Positions 8,720 to 18,403 are shown, numbered from the stretch's first letter. The stretch: 64,000 bases of DNA from Candidatus Defluviibacterium haderslevense (GCA_016712225.1 JADJRL010000003.1:4787501-4851500), one strand, 5' to 3'. Notes: a model not told the origin generated them from the letters alone. Translations and numbers: made by a program.

Positions 8720-9661
8720 ATGAAATTCATTAAAAAAAATAAACATTCATTGGGTCTACTATCGTTATTTCTCGTGTTATTTCTATCATGTAAAGAAAAA
8801 CATACTGAAACCTCAGAAGCAATCACAGAAACAACAAAGCCTGGAGTTGATCAATCATTGGATTCCTATTGGTATCAAGGAAAAGCAGAAATCAGCAGTT
8901 ATGAATTAGAACAAGTACGATATGGTCAAAAACATATGGGTGATGCTGTCCTGATATTTGTTACCGAAGATTTTTCAAAAACCAAACAAGTCAAGTTGGA
9001 TAATCCTACACAATCAGGAACGGATAAAATCACTGTATTAAAAATGAATTATTCTAAAAAGTTCAATACAGGTATTTATCCCTATTCGATGTTTTTAAGC
9101 AGTTTTACTCCTATCGGAAACGATGTATCTGCACATCCGCTAAAAATAAGTGCTTCCATTCAAGAGTGGTGTGGGCACGTTTTTATACAAATGAATCAAC
9201 GTGCAAACCAATATGAGATAGAACAATATTCATACTTCGAAACTGAAGGTGATCAAAAATTAATTTTACCAATAGACTGGTGTGAAGATGAACTCTTTAA
9301 TCAAATCAGAATCAATCCGGCGAAACTTCCGATAGATCGTTTTAAAATAATTCCGGGCGCATTTTTTACAAGACTTAAACATAAAGCTTTAAGTGCGACT
9401 GATGCTGTTGGAAGATTGCAGGATATTAATACTGACACTCAGGCATATCAAATTGAATTTCCAATATTACAACGCAACCTAAAAATCTTATTCAATAAAA
9501 AATCTCCATATGAAATATTGTCTTGGGAAGAATCCTATTTGGAAGGAACAGAACAAATGGTAAGCAAAGCCACACTAAAGAAGCGAATACAATTGGACTA
9601 TTGGAACAAACACAATGTTGAAGATTCAATATATCGTAAAGAATTGGAATTGAAATATTGA
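8720..9661 (+). CDS. Conserved Bacteroidota lipoprotein of unknown function
   Basis: 313 residues with a lipoprotein signal (LFLSCKEKH, Cys near 24). The mature part begins DSYWYQGKAEISSYELEQVRYG and continues with DAVLIFVTEDFS, a pattern I associate with a Bacteroidota family sometimes labelled 'septum formation inhibitor Maf' by database carry-over. It shows no resemblance to the Maf nucleotide pyrophosphatase fold, so that name should not be used. No catalytic motif was recognised. It is the second gene after the methyltransferase. Confidence 0.6.
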   Translation: MKFIKKNKHSLGLLSLFLVLFLSCKEKHTETSEAITETTKPGVDQSLDSYWYQGKAEISSYELEQVRYGQKHMGDAVLIFVTEDFSKTKQVKLDNPTQSGTDKITVLKMNYSKKFNTGIYPYSMFLSSFTPIGNDVSAHPLKISASIQEWCGHVFIQMNQRANQYEIEQYSYFETEGDQKLILPIDWCEDELFNQIRINPAKLPIDRFKIIPGAFFTRLKHKALSATDAVGRLQDINTDTQAYQIEFPILQRNLKILFNKKSPYEILSWEESYLEGTEQMVSKATLKKRIQLDYWNKHNVEDSIYRKELELKY

Positions 9662-9741
9662 ACCTATCATCAAAAAATCGCAATTCCATAAATGAGAGTG
9701 ACTACATTATTGTAACTTACTCCATATAATACAATTCATTG

Positions 9742-9749
9742 TATATTTG
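9742..9749 (+). promoter_or_regulatory. Possible -7 element upstream of the lectin gene
   Basis: TATATTTG fits TAnnTTTG, 39 bp before the ATG at 9789. Confidence 0.35.
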
Positions 9750-9788
9750 TAAAGTTTACAGTTTTATTCTATTGCAAAAAATGTCCTT

Positions 9789-10613
9789 ATGAATTTAAGA
9801 ATAACCATTACCATTTTCTTTATTGTAACCATTCTGAACAGAATATATCCACAATGTGCAAATGCAAATAATATTTATTCCTTTCCATTCAAAGGCCATA
9901 CGTACGAAGTTGTTAAAGAAAACAAAACATGGTTGGAAGCTGTGAATTGTGCGGTGTCGCGTGGAGGCTATCTTGCTGAAATTACGGATAGTACAGAACA
10001 AGACACCCTATTCGATTATGTAAGTAATAAGTCCAACATAACGTTTACTAACACACTCAATATTTTTGGAACTAGTGCCATTTGGTTGGGTGGCACAGAT
10101 ACTTTGAAAGAAGGTGCCTGGATTTGGGATGGAAATAATGATGGCATCGGAATACCATTTTGGTCTGGTGGACCGACCGGAACATCTATAAATGGATCCT
10201 ATACCAAGTGGGGTATTAGTCCAGCAGAACCCGATAATTCAGGTCGTCAAAATCACTTGTGTTTAACCATTGACAATCGTAAAATAAATTATGGCAGATG
10301 GAATGATATCAAATCAAATGATCATATCTATTACTTAATTGAATATGACCAAATCTTAGATGTCAATGATCCGCTTCTAAATTTTGGAATAAGAATTTAT
10401 CCAAACCCTGTTCATGAAATATTAAATGTTGAAAACCCAAATCATTTAAGCATCACTGAAATACACATTTCCAATCCTGAAGGTCAAATTCTTGAATCGA
10501 TCTATCATCCAACAAACAAGATTAATGTGTCCAACTTACAAAAAGGAATCTATTTTATAGCATTGAAGCTAGAAGATCATCGCACATTAACATTGAAATT
10601 CATCAAAGATTAG
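9789..10613 (+). CDS. Secreted C-type lectin-like protein with T9SS type A sorting domain
   Basis: 274 residues. A signal peptide ends near residue 22 (IYPQCAN). Residues about 28-190 form a C-type lectin-like domain: YEVVKENKTWLEAVNCAVSRGGYLAEI, AIWLGGTD, GAWIWDG, PAEPDNSGRQNHLCL and GRWNDIKSNDHIYYLIEY. The cysteine usually found after WND is missing (SN in its place), so the canonical second disulfide cannot form. Residues about 205-274 are a type IX sorting domain (IYPNPVHEILNVENP ... LQKGIYFIALKLEDHRTLTLKFIKD), which should direct export across the outer membrane and surface attachment or release. The ligand is unknown. Confidence 0.85.
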   Translation: MNLRITITIFFIVTILNRIYPQCANANNIYSFPFKGHTYEVVKENKTWLEAVNCAVSRGGYLAEITDSTEQDTLFDYVSNKSNITFTNTLNIFGTSAIWLGGTDTLKEGAWIWDGNNDGIGIPFWSGGPTGTSINGSYTKWGISPAEPDNSGRQNHLCLTIDNRKINYGRWNDIKSNDHIYYLIEYDQILDVNDPLLNFGIRIYPNPVHEILNVENPNHLSITEIHISNPEGQILESIYHPTNKINVSNLQKGIYFIALKLEDHRTLTLKFIKD

Positions 10614-10648
10614 GCCTCTTGGTGTGTAAAAATCTATCAAGTGATAAG

Positions 10649-11899
10649 TCACAAAAAAAACGCGCGCATTTTTTGCAATAAATATTCTTCATCATTTGAA
10701 TACTCAAATTGCGGATCCATTAACTTCATAAGTTGATTTACTGCATCACAAACCGGTATATCAGGATATCCCTTAGTTCGCGCATAATGTAGCCACTTCA
10801 TAAGTCGAAAAGGGCTTAACCATTGGATCATTTTTTTAGAACATTGCGCGGATGAAGCGGTATTGGATTTAAAAGATTGGAATGCAGAAACTATTCCCTG
10901 ATCTATAAAAAATGCAGCGAGCATCGGAGATAATTGTTCTAAGCCCTTACTCCATTCTTCATAAGGCAATTCAATATTTTGTTTTATCCAATGCATTAAT
11001 TTTTGAAATAATAAAATAGCATCTATGGAATAACTCCATTGAAACTGTGTATCAAAAAATTCAGTTACCGCTTTACCTGTACCAAACGGAACACGATCAG
11101 AAGATCTTGCCGAAGGATAAACTAGTACTCTTTTAATTTCAGCTAACTCATTTAAGAGTGAATATTTATGTAGAAAATAAAAATCTTCGCCAGCTTGTCT
11201 TTGGTTCATTCCGCCTTGTGCGCAATAAGCTTCTGCCCGAACTGCAAAACAAGAGCCTAATGTCTGAAAAGCAAAAGGATAATGAATGAATTTTTGTGCT
11301 GCAATATAATACCGTAAGTGTAATTCATAAGTCACTATGGCCTTTCTCGCCAGGCCTGATAGCAATTCAAATTGATGTTCAAAATCAATAGCAACTGCAG
11401 ATTTAGCATTGGCTTGATTAAAATACAAATCTACTTGTTCGAGATATTCCTCATGACAAGTACAATCTGCATCAAAATTCAAAATAATACCTGCCCGATT
11501 TCCAATGGCAAAAAAACGTCTAACCGCTTCATCCATTCCTATTTTTCTGGCATGTCCAACCCCTGCATGTTTTCCTTTTATCGCTATGGGTGGTATAGGT
11601 TTGATTTGAAATTGTGGTGTATTATGTTTTGCGGCAAATGCTAATAACTGATTATATTGTTGTTGATGAAATTCATAGTTCTGAATAGCTTTTGATTCAG
11701 GATAATTTAAAACGGGTATAATTTCTATAGAAGCATCAGGTCTAACACATAATAACAAGGATTCTAAAGCCTGAAATAAATAATCTTCCTTATAGGAAGG
11801 AATAACGATCACTAAAGATAAATCCGGATTAGGTTTATCTAAAATAAGTGGTTCGTATAAGGTATACTTATTGAGATATGATGGAATACTTGATTTCAT
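10649..11899 (-). CDS. Family 2 glycosyltransferase
   Basis: 416 residues. The GT-A core starts SLVIVIPSYKEDYLFQALESLL near residue 30, and the metal-binding DxD-type motif is LNFDADCTC near 145. A GEDFYFLHKYSL motif near 235 corresponds to the ED acceptor motif of GT2 enzymes. No membrane segment is obvious, so it is probably cytoplasmic or peripheral. The substrate cannot be assigned. It is divergent from the WbqC-like gene at 11978, which suggests a shared theme of surface glycan synthesis. Confidence 0.82.
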   Translation of the reverse strand: MKSSIPSYLNKYTLYEPLILDKPNPDLSLVIVIPSYKEDYLFQALESLLLCVRPDASIEIIPVLNYPESKAIQNYEFHQQQYNQLLAFAAKHNTPQFQIKPIPPIAIKGKHAGVGHARKIGMDEAVRRFFAIGNRAGIILNFDADCTCHEEYLEQVDLYFNQANAKSAVAIDFEHQFELLSGLARKAIVTYELHLRYYIAAQKFIHYPFAFQTLGSCFAVRAEAYCAQGGMNQRQAGEDFYFLHKYSLLNELAEIKRVLVYPSARSSDRVPFGTGKAVTEFFDTQFQWSYSIDAILLFQKLMHWIKQNIELPYEEWSKGLEQLSPMLAAFFIDQGIVSAFQSFKSNTASSAQCSKKMIQWLSPFRLMKWLHYARTKGYPDIPVCDAVNQLMKLMDPQFEYSNDEEYLLQKMRAFFL

Positions 11900-11916
11900 A
11901 TTCTAGAAACAAAGCA

Positions 11917-11944
11917 CAAAGTTAAATGAAGCTTAATATCTTTG
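11917..11944. promoter_or_regulatory. Divergent -7 elements between the GT2 and WbqC-like genes
   Basis: Minus strand TAACTTTG (11924-11917) precedes the glycosyltransferase ATG at 11899, and plus strand TATCTTTG (11937-11944) precedes the ATG at 11978 by 33 bp. Both match TAnnTTTG. Confidence 0.4.
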
Positions 11945-11977
11945 AGTTTTAATTCATAATACCCAAGAAAATCTTTA

Positions 11978-12595
11978 ATGCATTCTGATATCAAAACATC
12001 GTTGCTTCTGGAGACTCAAGTCTTTCCGACTATTGCATTCTTTAAACATGCTTTGGATAAAAAAATTATCATAGAAGCGCATGAGCATTACCAAAAAAGA
12101 AGTTGGCGGAACCGATATTACATTGGGTCTAACCAAGGAGCAGTTAGCATGTCAATTCCTTTAAAACAAGGAAAAAACAAATCCATGCCGATTCAGGAAG
12201 TAAACATTTCATATGACCACCCTTGGCATGTTCAGCATTTAAAAACACTTCAAAGCATATATGGCAAATCTCCATTTTTTATTTATTACAAGGATGAACT
12301 TGAAGCATTATTGAATAAGAAACATGAACATCTATTTCAATTTAATAATGAAACCATGCTCTGGATGGCACGAAGCATGAAATTTGAAATGGATTTACAA
12401 TTTACCAATCAATATACAACATCTGTAGATGATCACATAATCGATGGGCGAAAAAGCTTGGTTTTGAATGCTATCCCAACCAAACCTTATCAACAGGTAT
12501 TTGGTAAGCACGCACATTTTATTTCAGGTTTAAGTGCCCTGGATTTATTGTTTCACCTGGGTCCGGATTCCTATTATTATCTAAAATCAATCTAA
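11978..12595 (+). CDS. WbqC-like family protein
   Basis: 205 residues. The opening LLETQVFPTIAFFKHALDKKIIIEAHEHYQKRSWRNRYYI, the SIPL segment and the DHPWHVQHLKTLQSIYGKSPFF segment match the WbqC-like family, whose members are found in polysaccharide loci and are thought to act on sugar nucleotides or aminoacylation of glycans. The precise reaction is not established. There is no signal peptide. It neighbours a divergent GT2 gene. Confidence 0.8.
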   Translation: MHSDIKTSLLLETQVFPTIAFFKHALDKKIIIEAHEHYQKRSWRNRYYIGSNQGAVSMSIPLKQGKNKSMPIQEVNISYDHPWHVQHLKTLQSIYGKSPFFIYYKDELEALLNKKHEHLFQFNNETMLWMARSMKFEMDLQFTNQYTTSVDDHIIDGRKSLVLNAIPTKPYQQVFGKHAHFISGLSALDLLFHLGPDSYYYLKSI

Positions 12596-12751
12596 GCTTA
12601 AATAAGATTGGATCATGGTTTCATCATACAACCATACCTTGTTCCTAAAATTTTTAGATCGAAATCATTTTACAAGCAATAAAATGAAAAATTAACAAAA
12701 CATAAACAGTTGTAATCTTATCTTATCGAGTTAACTCCTGTTATTTAAGGA

Positions 12752-12759
12752 TACTTTTG
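12752..12759 (+). promoter_or_regulatory. Possible -7 element upstream of the M1 peptidase gene
   Basis: TACTTTTG fits TAnnTTTG and lies 19 bp before the ATG at 12779. Confidence 0.4.
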
Positions 12760-12778
12760 CAATCCAATCAGATGTATT

Positions 12779-14635
12779 ATGAATAAAATATTGTTTCTAG
12801 GTCTTTTAATAACTTTTGGTTCTTGCACGAATGCTACAATTCCCAAAACTATTATACCGAATCGTCCGGATCCACATAGTTTTTCTCAACCTGAAATAGC
12901 TAAAACAACACATTTGGAATTGGATGTCGTGTGTGATTTTGAAAAAAAACAAATCATTGGAACTGCTACTTACACGATAGAGCGAACAACCGGAGAAGAA
13001 ATTATATTGGATCTAAATGGTCCTGTCATTGAATCCATTTCTCTAGATTCTGAATCTGGCAAAAAAGAAAATGCTGAATTTTCTATCGGACCATTAGACA
13101 GCATACTCGGTTATCCATTAATCATAAAATTAAAACAGGATACACGTAAGATAATCATAAATTATCACACAACTGATGCGGCAAAAGCTTTACAATGGAT
13201 GACTCCTTCAATGACTTTTTCAAAAAAATTTCCTTTTTTGTTTACTCAAAGTCAATCCATTTTCGCAAGAACCTGGTTGCCTTGTCAAGACAGTCCCGGC
13301 ATAAGATTCACCTACAATGCTAAGGTAAAAGTTCCAGAGGGAATGATGGCTGCCATGAGTGCAACCAATCCCCAAGCATTAAATCCTCAAGGTCAATATA
13401 CCTTCGATATGGATCAGCATATACCAGCTTATTTAATGGCATTGGCTGTTGGTGATTTTTCTTTTCGTGCTATAGGCCCTCGCACAGGAGTCTATGCTGA
13501 ATCGAATCTCTTGGAAAAAGCCGTGTGGGAATTTGAAGATCTAGAAAAAATGGTAAATGCTGCGGAACAATTATATGGAACCTATCCTTGGGGCAGATAT
13601 GATGTCATTGTTTTGCCTTCCAGCTTTCCTTTTGGTGGCATGGAAAACCCAAAACTCACTTTCCTGACCCCATCCGTTATAGCAGGAGACAGATCATTAA
13701 CTTCACTTCTAGCTCATGAACTAGCCCATTCCTGGTCAGGGAATTTGGTAACCAATGCCACTTGGGAGGATTTTTGGCTTAATGAGGGCTTCACCACTTA
13801 TTTTGAAAGTAGGATTATGGAATCCTTGTATGGCAAAGAATATGCGGATATGCTGAGTTTACTGGGGTCGAATGATCTCAAAGTATCCATGACAGAATTT
13901 GGCGAAAACAATCCATTAACTCAATTGAAATTAGATTTAAAAAACCAAGACCCTGAAGATGCTTTATCCGATATAGCTTACGAAAAGGGAAAACGACTTC
14001 TAAGATATCTGGAAGAAAGGGTTGGCAGAGATCAGTGGGACTTATTTCTGAGAAGCTATTTTAAGGAATTTGCCTTTAAATCAAATACTACTGAACGATT
14101 CCAAAAATATCTACTTGAATATTTCAAGGAACTTAACCCTGGAATCCAAGACACTATAAACATCTGGTTGTACAAACCAGGATTAATTGATTTTATCCCT
14201 AGTTACACATCGAAAAAATTTGATGCTGTAGATCAACAATTGTCTGATTATTTAAAACACAAAACCTTGCAATCCTTACATACCAAGGATTGGTCGACCC
14301 ATGAATGGATTCATTTTATCCATAGTCTTCCAATACAAGCACCCTTGGCTGAACCTTTGGAGCAAGCTTTTCAATTATCCAAGTCAGAAAACGCAGAAAT
14401 CGCCTCCATATGGCTTATTTATCTTATTAAAAATAATTTTGGCAAGCAATATTTGGCAGCAATAGATGGTTTTTTGACAGGCGTCGGCCGAAGAAAATTT
14501 GTATTGCCCATATTTGAACAATTAATTGATTCGGGCCTTAAAGAAGAAGCTAAACAACTATTTAATCAGGTAAAAGATGGGTATCATCCCATTACATACA
14601 ACTCTGTTAATGAATTACTTAGTGTAAAAAAATAG
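12779..14635 (+). CDS. M1-family metallopeptidase (aminopeptidase N / LTA4-hydrolase type), lipoprotein
   Basis: 618 residues with a lipobox (TFGSCTN, Cys near 16), so it acts at the envelope. The M1 features are complete: the exopeptidase motif GGMENP near 286, the zinc motif HELAHSW near 311 with the third ligand in NEGFTTYFE 18 residues later, and the transition-state Tyr in SDIAYEKG near 402. Length and a C-terminal helical domain (about 470-618) resemble the LTA4 hydrolase branch more than the longer aminopeptidase N branch. It removes N-terminal residues from peptides and would feed the same peptide-use pathway as the S46 peptidase that follows 59 bp downstream. Confidence 0.93.
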   Translation: MNKILFLGLLITFGSCTNATIPKTIIPNRPDPHSFSQPEIAKTTHLELDVVCDFEKKQIIGTATYTIERTTGEEIILDLNGPVIESISLDSESGKKENAEFSIGPLDSILGYPLIIKLKQDTRKIIINYHTTDAAKALQWMTPSMTFSKKFPFLFTQSQSIFARTWLPCQDSPGIRFTYNAKVKVPEGMMAAMSATNPQALNPQGQYTFDMDQHIPAYLMALAVGDFSFRAIGPRTGVYAESNLLEKAVWEFEDLEKMVNAAEQLYGTYPWGRYDVIVLPSSFPFGGMENPKLTFLTPSVIAGDRSLTSLLAHELAHSWSGNLVTNATWEDFWLNEGFTTYFESRIMESLYGKEYADMLSLLGSNDLKVSMTEFGENNPLTQLKLDLKNQDPEDALSDIAYEKGKRLLRYLEERVGRDQWDLFLRSYFKEFAFKSNTTERFQKYLLEYFKELNPGIQDTINIWLYKPGLIDFIPSYTSKKFDAVDQQLSDYLKHKTLQSLHTKDWSTHEWIHFIHSLPIQAPLAEPLEQAFQLSKSENAEIASIWLIYLIKNNFGKQYLAAIDGFLTGVGRRKFVLPIFEQLIDSGLKEEAKQLFNQVKDGYHPITYNSVNELLSVKK

Positions 14636-14654
14636 TAAAATCAATGTAGATGCC

Positions 14655-14662
14655 TATATTTG
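14655..14662 (+). promoter_or_regulatory. -7 element that sets the start of the S46 peptidase
   Basis: TATATTTG fits TAnnTTTG. It lies inside the 15-codon upstream extension of the frame (14650-14694), so transcripts from it could only use the ATG at 14695, in agreement with the signal peptide beginning there. Confidence 0.45.
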
Positions 14663-14694
14663 CGAAAAATTCAAAACATATAAATTTTATATAC

Positions 14695-16758
14695 ATGAAA
14701 AAATTAATTTTATTCTCATTTTTCCTTTGCCCATTTCTTTTCTTAAGCGCACAAGTTGATCAATCTCAGCCTAAGCGTTTCGATTTTGGTAAAATGTGGA
14801 CTTTTGAGAATCCACCTAAAGAATGGTTCAAAGAAGCTTATAATTTCACTCCAGAAGACCAATGGTATGAAGATGTAAGAAAATCATCCTTGCGTTTTGC
14901 ATCATGGTGTTCTGCATCCTTTGTTTCACCTAATGGTTTGATCATGACCAACCATCACTGCTCAAGAGACGTGGTTACGCCACTACAAAAAGAAGGTGAA
15001 AACTTTGATAAAAATGGATTTTACGCAACTACCCTGGCTGACGAACGAAAAGCTGAAGGACTATTTGTAGAGCAATTAATCCAAGTTGCCGACATTTCTG
15101 ATCGAGTTATCAAGATGATGGATAAAGCAAAAGACGATAATGAAAGAAAGGTTTATCAAGATAGTGCCTTAGCACAAATCTCAAGAGAATATCAACAAAA
15201 AGAAAATTGGAAAGGATTGAGAACCCAAACCGTAACCTTCTATAGTGGAGGACGATTTAGTATTTATGGATACAAGAAATTCAGTGACATTCGTTTGGTG
15301 TTTATACCTGAAACTGATCTAGGTTTCTTTGGTGGTGATCCTGACAATTTCACCTTCCCACGTTATACATTGGACTGTACATTTTGGAGAGCTTATGATG
15401 AAAGTGGAAATCCACTAAATACTACAGCACATTATTTCAAATTTAATGGTGATGGCGTTGTAGAAGGTGAGCCTGTATTTGTAATTGGAAATCCTGGAAA
15501 TACAGAAAGATACAGAACCAGCAAACAGTTGGAATATGATCGGGATTTCAGATATCCAATGCAATTATCATTGTTAAATAACCGATATAGCATACTTGAA
15601 AAGGAATACAATAAAAAACCAAATGTAGACCTCCAAAATGATATGTTCGGATTAGCCAATAGCATGAAAGCTTTTGGTGGTATCTTGGGTGGATTAAAAA
15701 ATCCTTCACTCATGGCTCGTAAAAAAAATATGGAAGATGAAATTCGCAAGAAAACAAAATTAAAAGGTGAGGACTATTGGGTAGAATTGGAAAAAGCTGT
15801 AGATGGACTGAAAAAATATTCAGCGACAGTAACGTTTGCAGGTCCCGGAGGTATAAAGGGCAATGCAGTCAATCTAATGCATACTTTATTAAAATATGAA
15901 AAAACACTCAGCATGCCAGATAATGGTCCGGCACTAGAAAAACTTCGAACTGACATTAAGAATTTATGTAAAGATTTGAATTCTGAAAAAGAAAAAGAAT
16001 ATTTAGCTACCTATCTGAGTGAATTAAAACAATATGAACATGCTGATATTAAATTTATTGATAAAATATTAGATGGAAAAACTCCAGAAGCCCGAGCAGC
16101 TAAGATGTTAGATAAAACTGATTTTGCAGATGCTAAGGATTTGGAAGAAATACTATCAAAAGATGCTAAGAAATTTGGTAAATTCGATGACCCATTACTA
16201 GATGCAGCACGAATTATCGTTCCAAAATATAATGAGGCTGTTACTGCCTTTCAATCTTCAACACCAAGACGCAGAGCACTAGAATCAAGAATAGCCAATT
16301 CCGTTTTTGCAGTAAAAGGAAATAATCTACCTCCTGATGCAACATTTACTTTACGCTTAGCTGATGGCGTTGTGAAACCTTACAACTATAATGGTACTAC
16401 TTCACCATATAAAACTACCTTTTACGGATTGTATGACCGCTATTATTCTTACAATGAAAAATATCCTTGGGGATTACCTTCAAAATGGCAAAATCCTCCA
16501 ACAGAATTACTTAAAGCACCATTAAACTTTGTTGCTACTAACGACATCATTGGAGGAAATTCAGGTAGCCCAATTGTCAACCGAAATAAGGAAGCCGTAG
16601 GTTTAATTTTTGATGGTAATATTGAATCTTTGCCTGGAAATTTTATTTATGATGATGTATCTAATAGATCCGTTTGTGTTCACGCCGGTGGAATTCTTGC
16701 AGCATTAAAATATATCTATCGGGCTGACAGACTACATATGGAATTATCAGGAAAATAA
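14695..16758 (+). CDS. S46-family dipeptidyl peptidase, DPP7-like
   Basis: 687 residues from the start at 14695. The frame opens at 14650, but the signal peptide MKKLILFSFFLCPFLFLSAQ begins at 14695 and a -7 promoter element lies between. Family S46 landmarks are present: TNHHC with the catalytic His near 87-88, FGGDPDNFTFPRY with the Asp near 220, and GGNSGSP with the Ser near 623. The residue 18 positions after the Ser is Gly, as in DPP7 (hydrophobic P1 preference), not the Arg that defines DPP11 (Asp/Glu P1). These periplasmic enzymes release dipeptides. The adjacent M1 peptidase makes a joint role in peptide nutrition likely. Confidence 0.93.
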   Translation: MKKLILFSFFLCPFLFLSAQVDQSQPKRFDFGKMWTFENPPKEWFKEAYNFTPEDQWYEDVRKSSLRFASWCSASFVSPNGLIMTNHHCSRDVVTPLQKEGENFDKNGFYATTLADERKAEGLFVEQLIQVADISDRVIKMMDKAKDDNERKVYQDSALAQISREYQQKENWKGLRTQTVTFYSGGRFSIYGYKKFSDIRLVFIPETDLGFFGGDPDNFTFPRYTLDCTFWRAYDESGNPLNTTAHYFKFNGDGVVEGEPVFVIGNPGNTERYRTSKQLEYDRDFRYPMQLSLLNNRYSILEKEYNKKPNVDLQNDMFGLANSMKAFGGILGGLKNPSLMARKKNMEDEIRKKTKLKGEDYWVELEKAVDGLKKYSATVTFAGPGGIKGNAVNLMHTLLKYEKTLSMPDNGPALEKLRTDIKNLCKDLNSEKEKEYLATYLSELKQYEHADIKFIDKILDGKTPEARAAKMLDKTDFADAKDLEEILSKDAKKFGKFDDPLLDAARIIVPKYNEAVTAFQSSTPRRRALESRIANSVFAVKGNNLPPDATFTLRLADGVVKPYNYNGTTSPYKTTFYGLYDRYYSYNEKYPWGLPSKWQNPPTELLKAPLNFVATNDIIGGNSGSPIVNRNKEAVGLIFDGNIESLPGNFIYDDVSNRSVCVHAGGILAALKYIYRADRLHMELSGK

Positions 16759-16775
16759 ATTAATAAAAATAAATA

Positions 16776-17204
16776 ATGGAAAATAAAATAATTTTATTCA
16801 TTGCTATTGTATGTCTTTCTATAGCGTGCAATATTGGAACCACATCTATAAAGGGAATTACAAACTTGGCCACTAAAGCTGATTGCAAAGGCCCATGTGG
16901 AAAGGTTATGCCCTGTGAAGGCAAACCCATGTCATTAGAAGTTGAAATTGGAAATGGCAACATTATGCACTCAGGAAATACTTTATTTGTAAGGGATCCG
17001 GACAATTATGATTATACCATTAAAATAGAATTCAGTGAATCTGTACCTCCTGAGAAATATATTAATGCAAAAGATGCTGAGAATAAAAAATTTAAGGTCA
17101 CGGGCATTGTTGAAGGTTATGACGTTTTTGTTCATGAAACTTGTATGAGATCATATATCTTTAAAGTTTCAGATCCGAAGAACTTTGAAATTATGGACAA
17201 ATAA
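16776..17204 (+). CDS. Small lipoprotein of unknown function, Cys-containing
   Basis: 142 residues with a lipobox (LSIACNI, Cys near 18). The mature part has CKGPCGKVMPCEG near residues 38-50, a further Cys late in the protein (HETCMRS), and a beta-rich centre with a K-F-K-V-T-G-I-V-E-G segment reminiscent of OB-fold proteins. I do not recognise a family. It begins 17 bp after the S46 stop, so it is probably in the same transcript, ending at the hairpin at 17231-17264. Confidence 0.6.
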   Translation: MENKIILFIAIVCLSIACNIGTTSIKGITNLATKADCKGPCGKVMPCEGKPMSLEVEIGNGNIMHSGNTLFVRDPDNYDYTIKIEFSESVPPEKYINAKDAENKKFKVTGIVEGYDVFVHETCMRSYIFKVSDPKNFEIMDK

Positions 17205-17230
17205 TTTTTTCAAACTTCTGTTAAAGAAAA

Positions 17231-17264
17231 AGCCCTAATTGCAAAATTCAATTAGGGCTTTTTT
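17231..17264 (+). terminator. Bidirectional rho-independent terminator
   Basis: A perfect 10-bp stem AGCCCTAATT/AATTAGGGCT with a 9-base loop and a T run on the plus strand. The minus strand also has T-rich sequence after the stem, so it can end both the peptidase operon and the convergent gene at 17326. Confidence 0.85.
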
Positions 17265-17325
17265 ATTAAATTAAAATGCCAAATCAAATAATTAGATACT
17301 TAACGAGAACATTTAACATAAGAAA

Positions 17326-17838
17326 TCATTCGTCAATTATGCCATAATGGGTTTCCCTTTTAGTCGTTTTAATATTAAAAAACTTTCTTCTACTAATCTT
17401 AATAAAACGACTATATCCGGTAATGGGCTGGTTCAAAGTCAACCCAAATTCATGTAATATGTCGTCTATATCTTCACTATGAGCAACGACTAATATATTA
17501 GAACCAAGTTGACTCTTTAAGCTTGAAACAAGGGCAGGCAAGTTGTCTTTCCGATAAATTATCAATGGAATAGCATTTAAATCCATTGTTGGTTGTGCAG
17601 TTTCACGAGTGCGATTACTATCTGTTGAAAACACTTTGGAAATACCTTTATTGCTTAAAGTATCAGCAAGTGTTTTTGCTCTTTTTTTTCCAGCTTCAGA
17701 AAGATGTGGATTGGGCACTCCCAATATTTTGTCTGCATGTCTAACCAAATAAATATTGGAACTACAACTTATATTTGTCATTACTATAACTACAGCAAAC
17801 AAATAAATGGATTTACAATTTTGAATCACGATACGCAT
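17326..17838 (-). CDS. Histidine phosphatase (SixA/PGAM-like) lipoprotein
   Basis: 170 residues. After a signal ending in NISCSSN (Cys near 25) comes IYLVRHADK, the RHx catalytic motif of the histidine phosphatase superfamily, then HLSEAGKKRAKTLADTL, FSTDSNRTRETAQPT and the second catalytic His in ILVVAHSEDI. All core motifs are present in a SixA-like short form. The lipoprotein signal suggests a periplasmic rather than signalling role. The substrate is unknown. Confidence 0.8.
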   Translation of the reverse strand: MRIVIQNCKSIYLFAVVIVMTNISCSSNIYLVRHADKILGVPNPHLSEAGKKRAKTLADTLSNKGISKVFSTDSNRTRETAQPTMDLNAIPLIIYRKDNLPALVSSLKSQLGSNILVVAHSEDIDDILHEFGLTLNQPITGYSRFIKISRRKFFNIKTTKRETHYGIIDE

Positions 17839-17959
17839 AAATTAAAAAAATGAATTATTGAATGGATGCAAATCTAAGACGCTATCATTGATCCATCTAA
17901 GGGGAAAAACCCTATACTTTATAAATATTTACACCCTAATATATCAATAGAATAATTAA

Positions 17960-18403
17960 CTAAACTTGAATATTCATCTGCATTTGATAAAGATCAAATC
18001 CTTTAGCCCAATAGTCTTTGGTGATAAATTCAAGTTGAAATCCTAATTGTTGATAAAATGGATAAACCATTTGACTTGTACGTACAATAACAAACTTTAT
18101 TTTCGATATCTTTTTGATTTCATTGATTCTATATAAAACTAACTGCTTTCCAATTCCTCTGTTTTGATGTGCTGGATGAATGATATCCCAGGAGATCCTG
18201 GCCACACCTTCATCTAAAAAATAATTGATCCCTCCGGAGCCAATAATTATTCCATGATCTTCATACACATAATAGTGTTCAGCATGTTCATTCAGATAAT
18301 CCATAAATTCAACGATTTCACTTTCAGCAAAATATTGGGGCACATTACTCTTCATATTTTGTATTAGGACATCTCTATCTGAATGCTTCGATAAACGGAT
18401 CAT
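17960..18403 (-). CDS. GNAT-family N-acetyltransferase
   Basis: 147 residues from the ATG at 18403. A 14-codon upstream extension is open to 18445 but overlaps the preceding methyltransferase gene, and the ATG at 18403 forms a 4-bp ATGA overlap with its stop. The acetyl-CoA binding motif A is HPAHQNRGIGKQLVLYRINEI (R-G-I-G-K), preceded by the beta4 strand VARISWDII and followed by FYQQLGF. The acceptor is unknown. Tight overlap implies translational coupling with the methyltransferase. Confidence 0.82.
   Translation of the reverse strand: MIRLSKHSDRDVLIQNMKSNVPQYFAESEIVEFMDYLNEHAEHYYVYEDHGIIIGSGGINYFLDEGVARISWDIIHPAHQNRGIGKQLVLYRINEIKKISKIKFVIVRTSQMVYPFYQQLGFQLEFITKDYWAKGFDLYQMQMNIQV

Noticed and set aside
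8720..9661. Maf septum-inhibitor annotation for the lipoprotein
   Set aside because: It has a lipoprotein signal and none of the Maf nucleotide pyrophosphatase motifs, so the name is probably inherited error.
14650..14694. Upstream start extending the S46 peptidase by 15 codons
   Set aside because: A clean signal peptide starts at 14695, and a TAnnTTTG element lies inside the extension.
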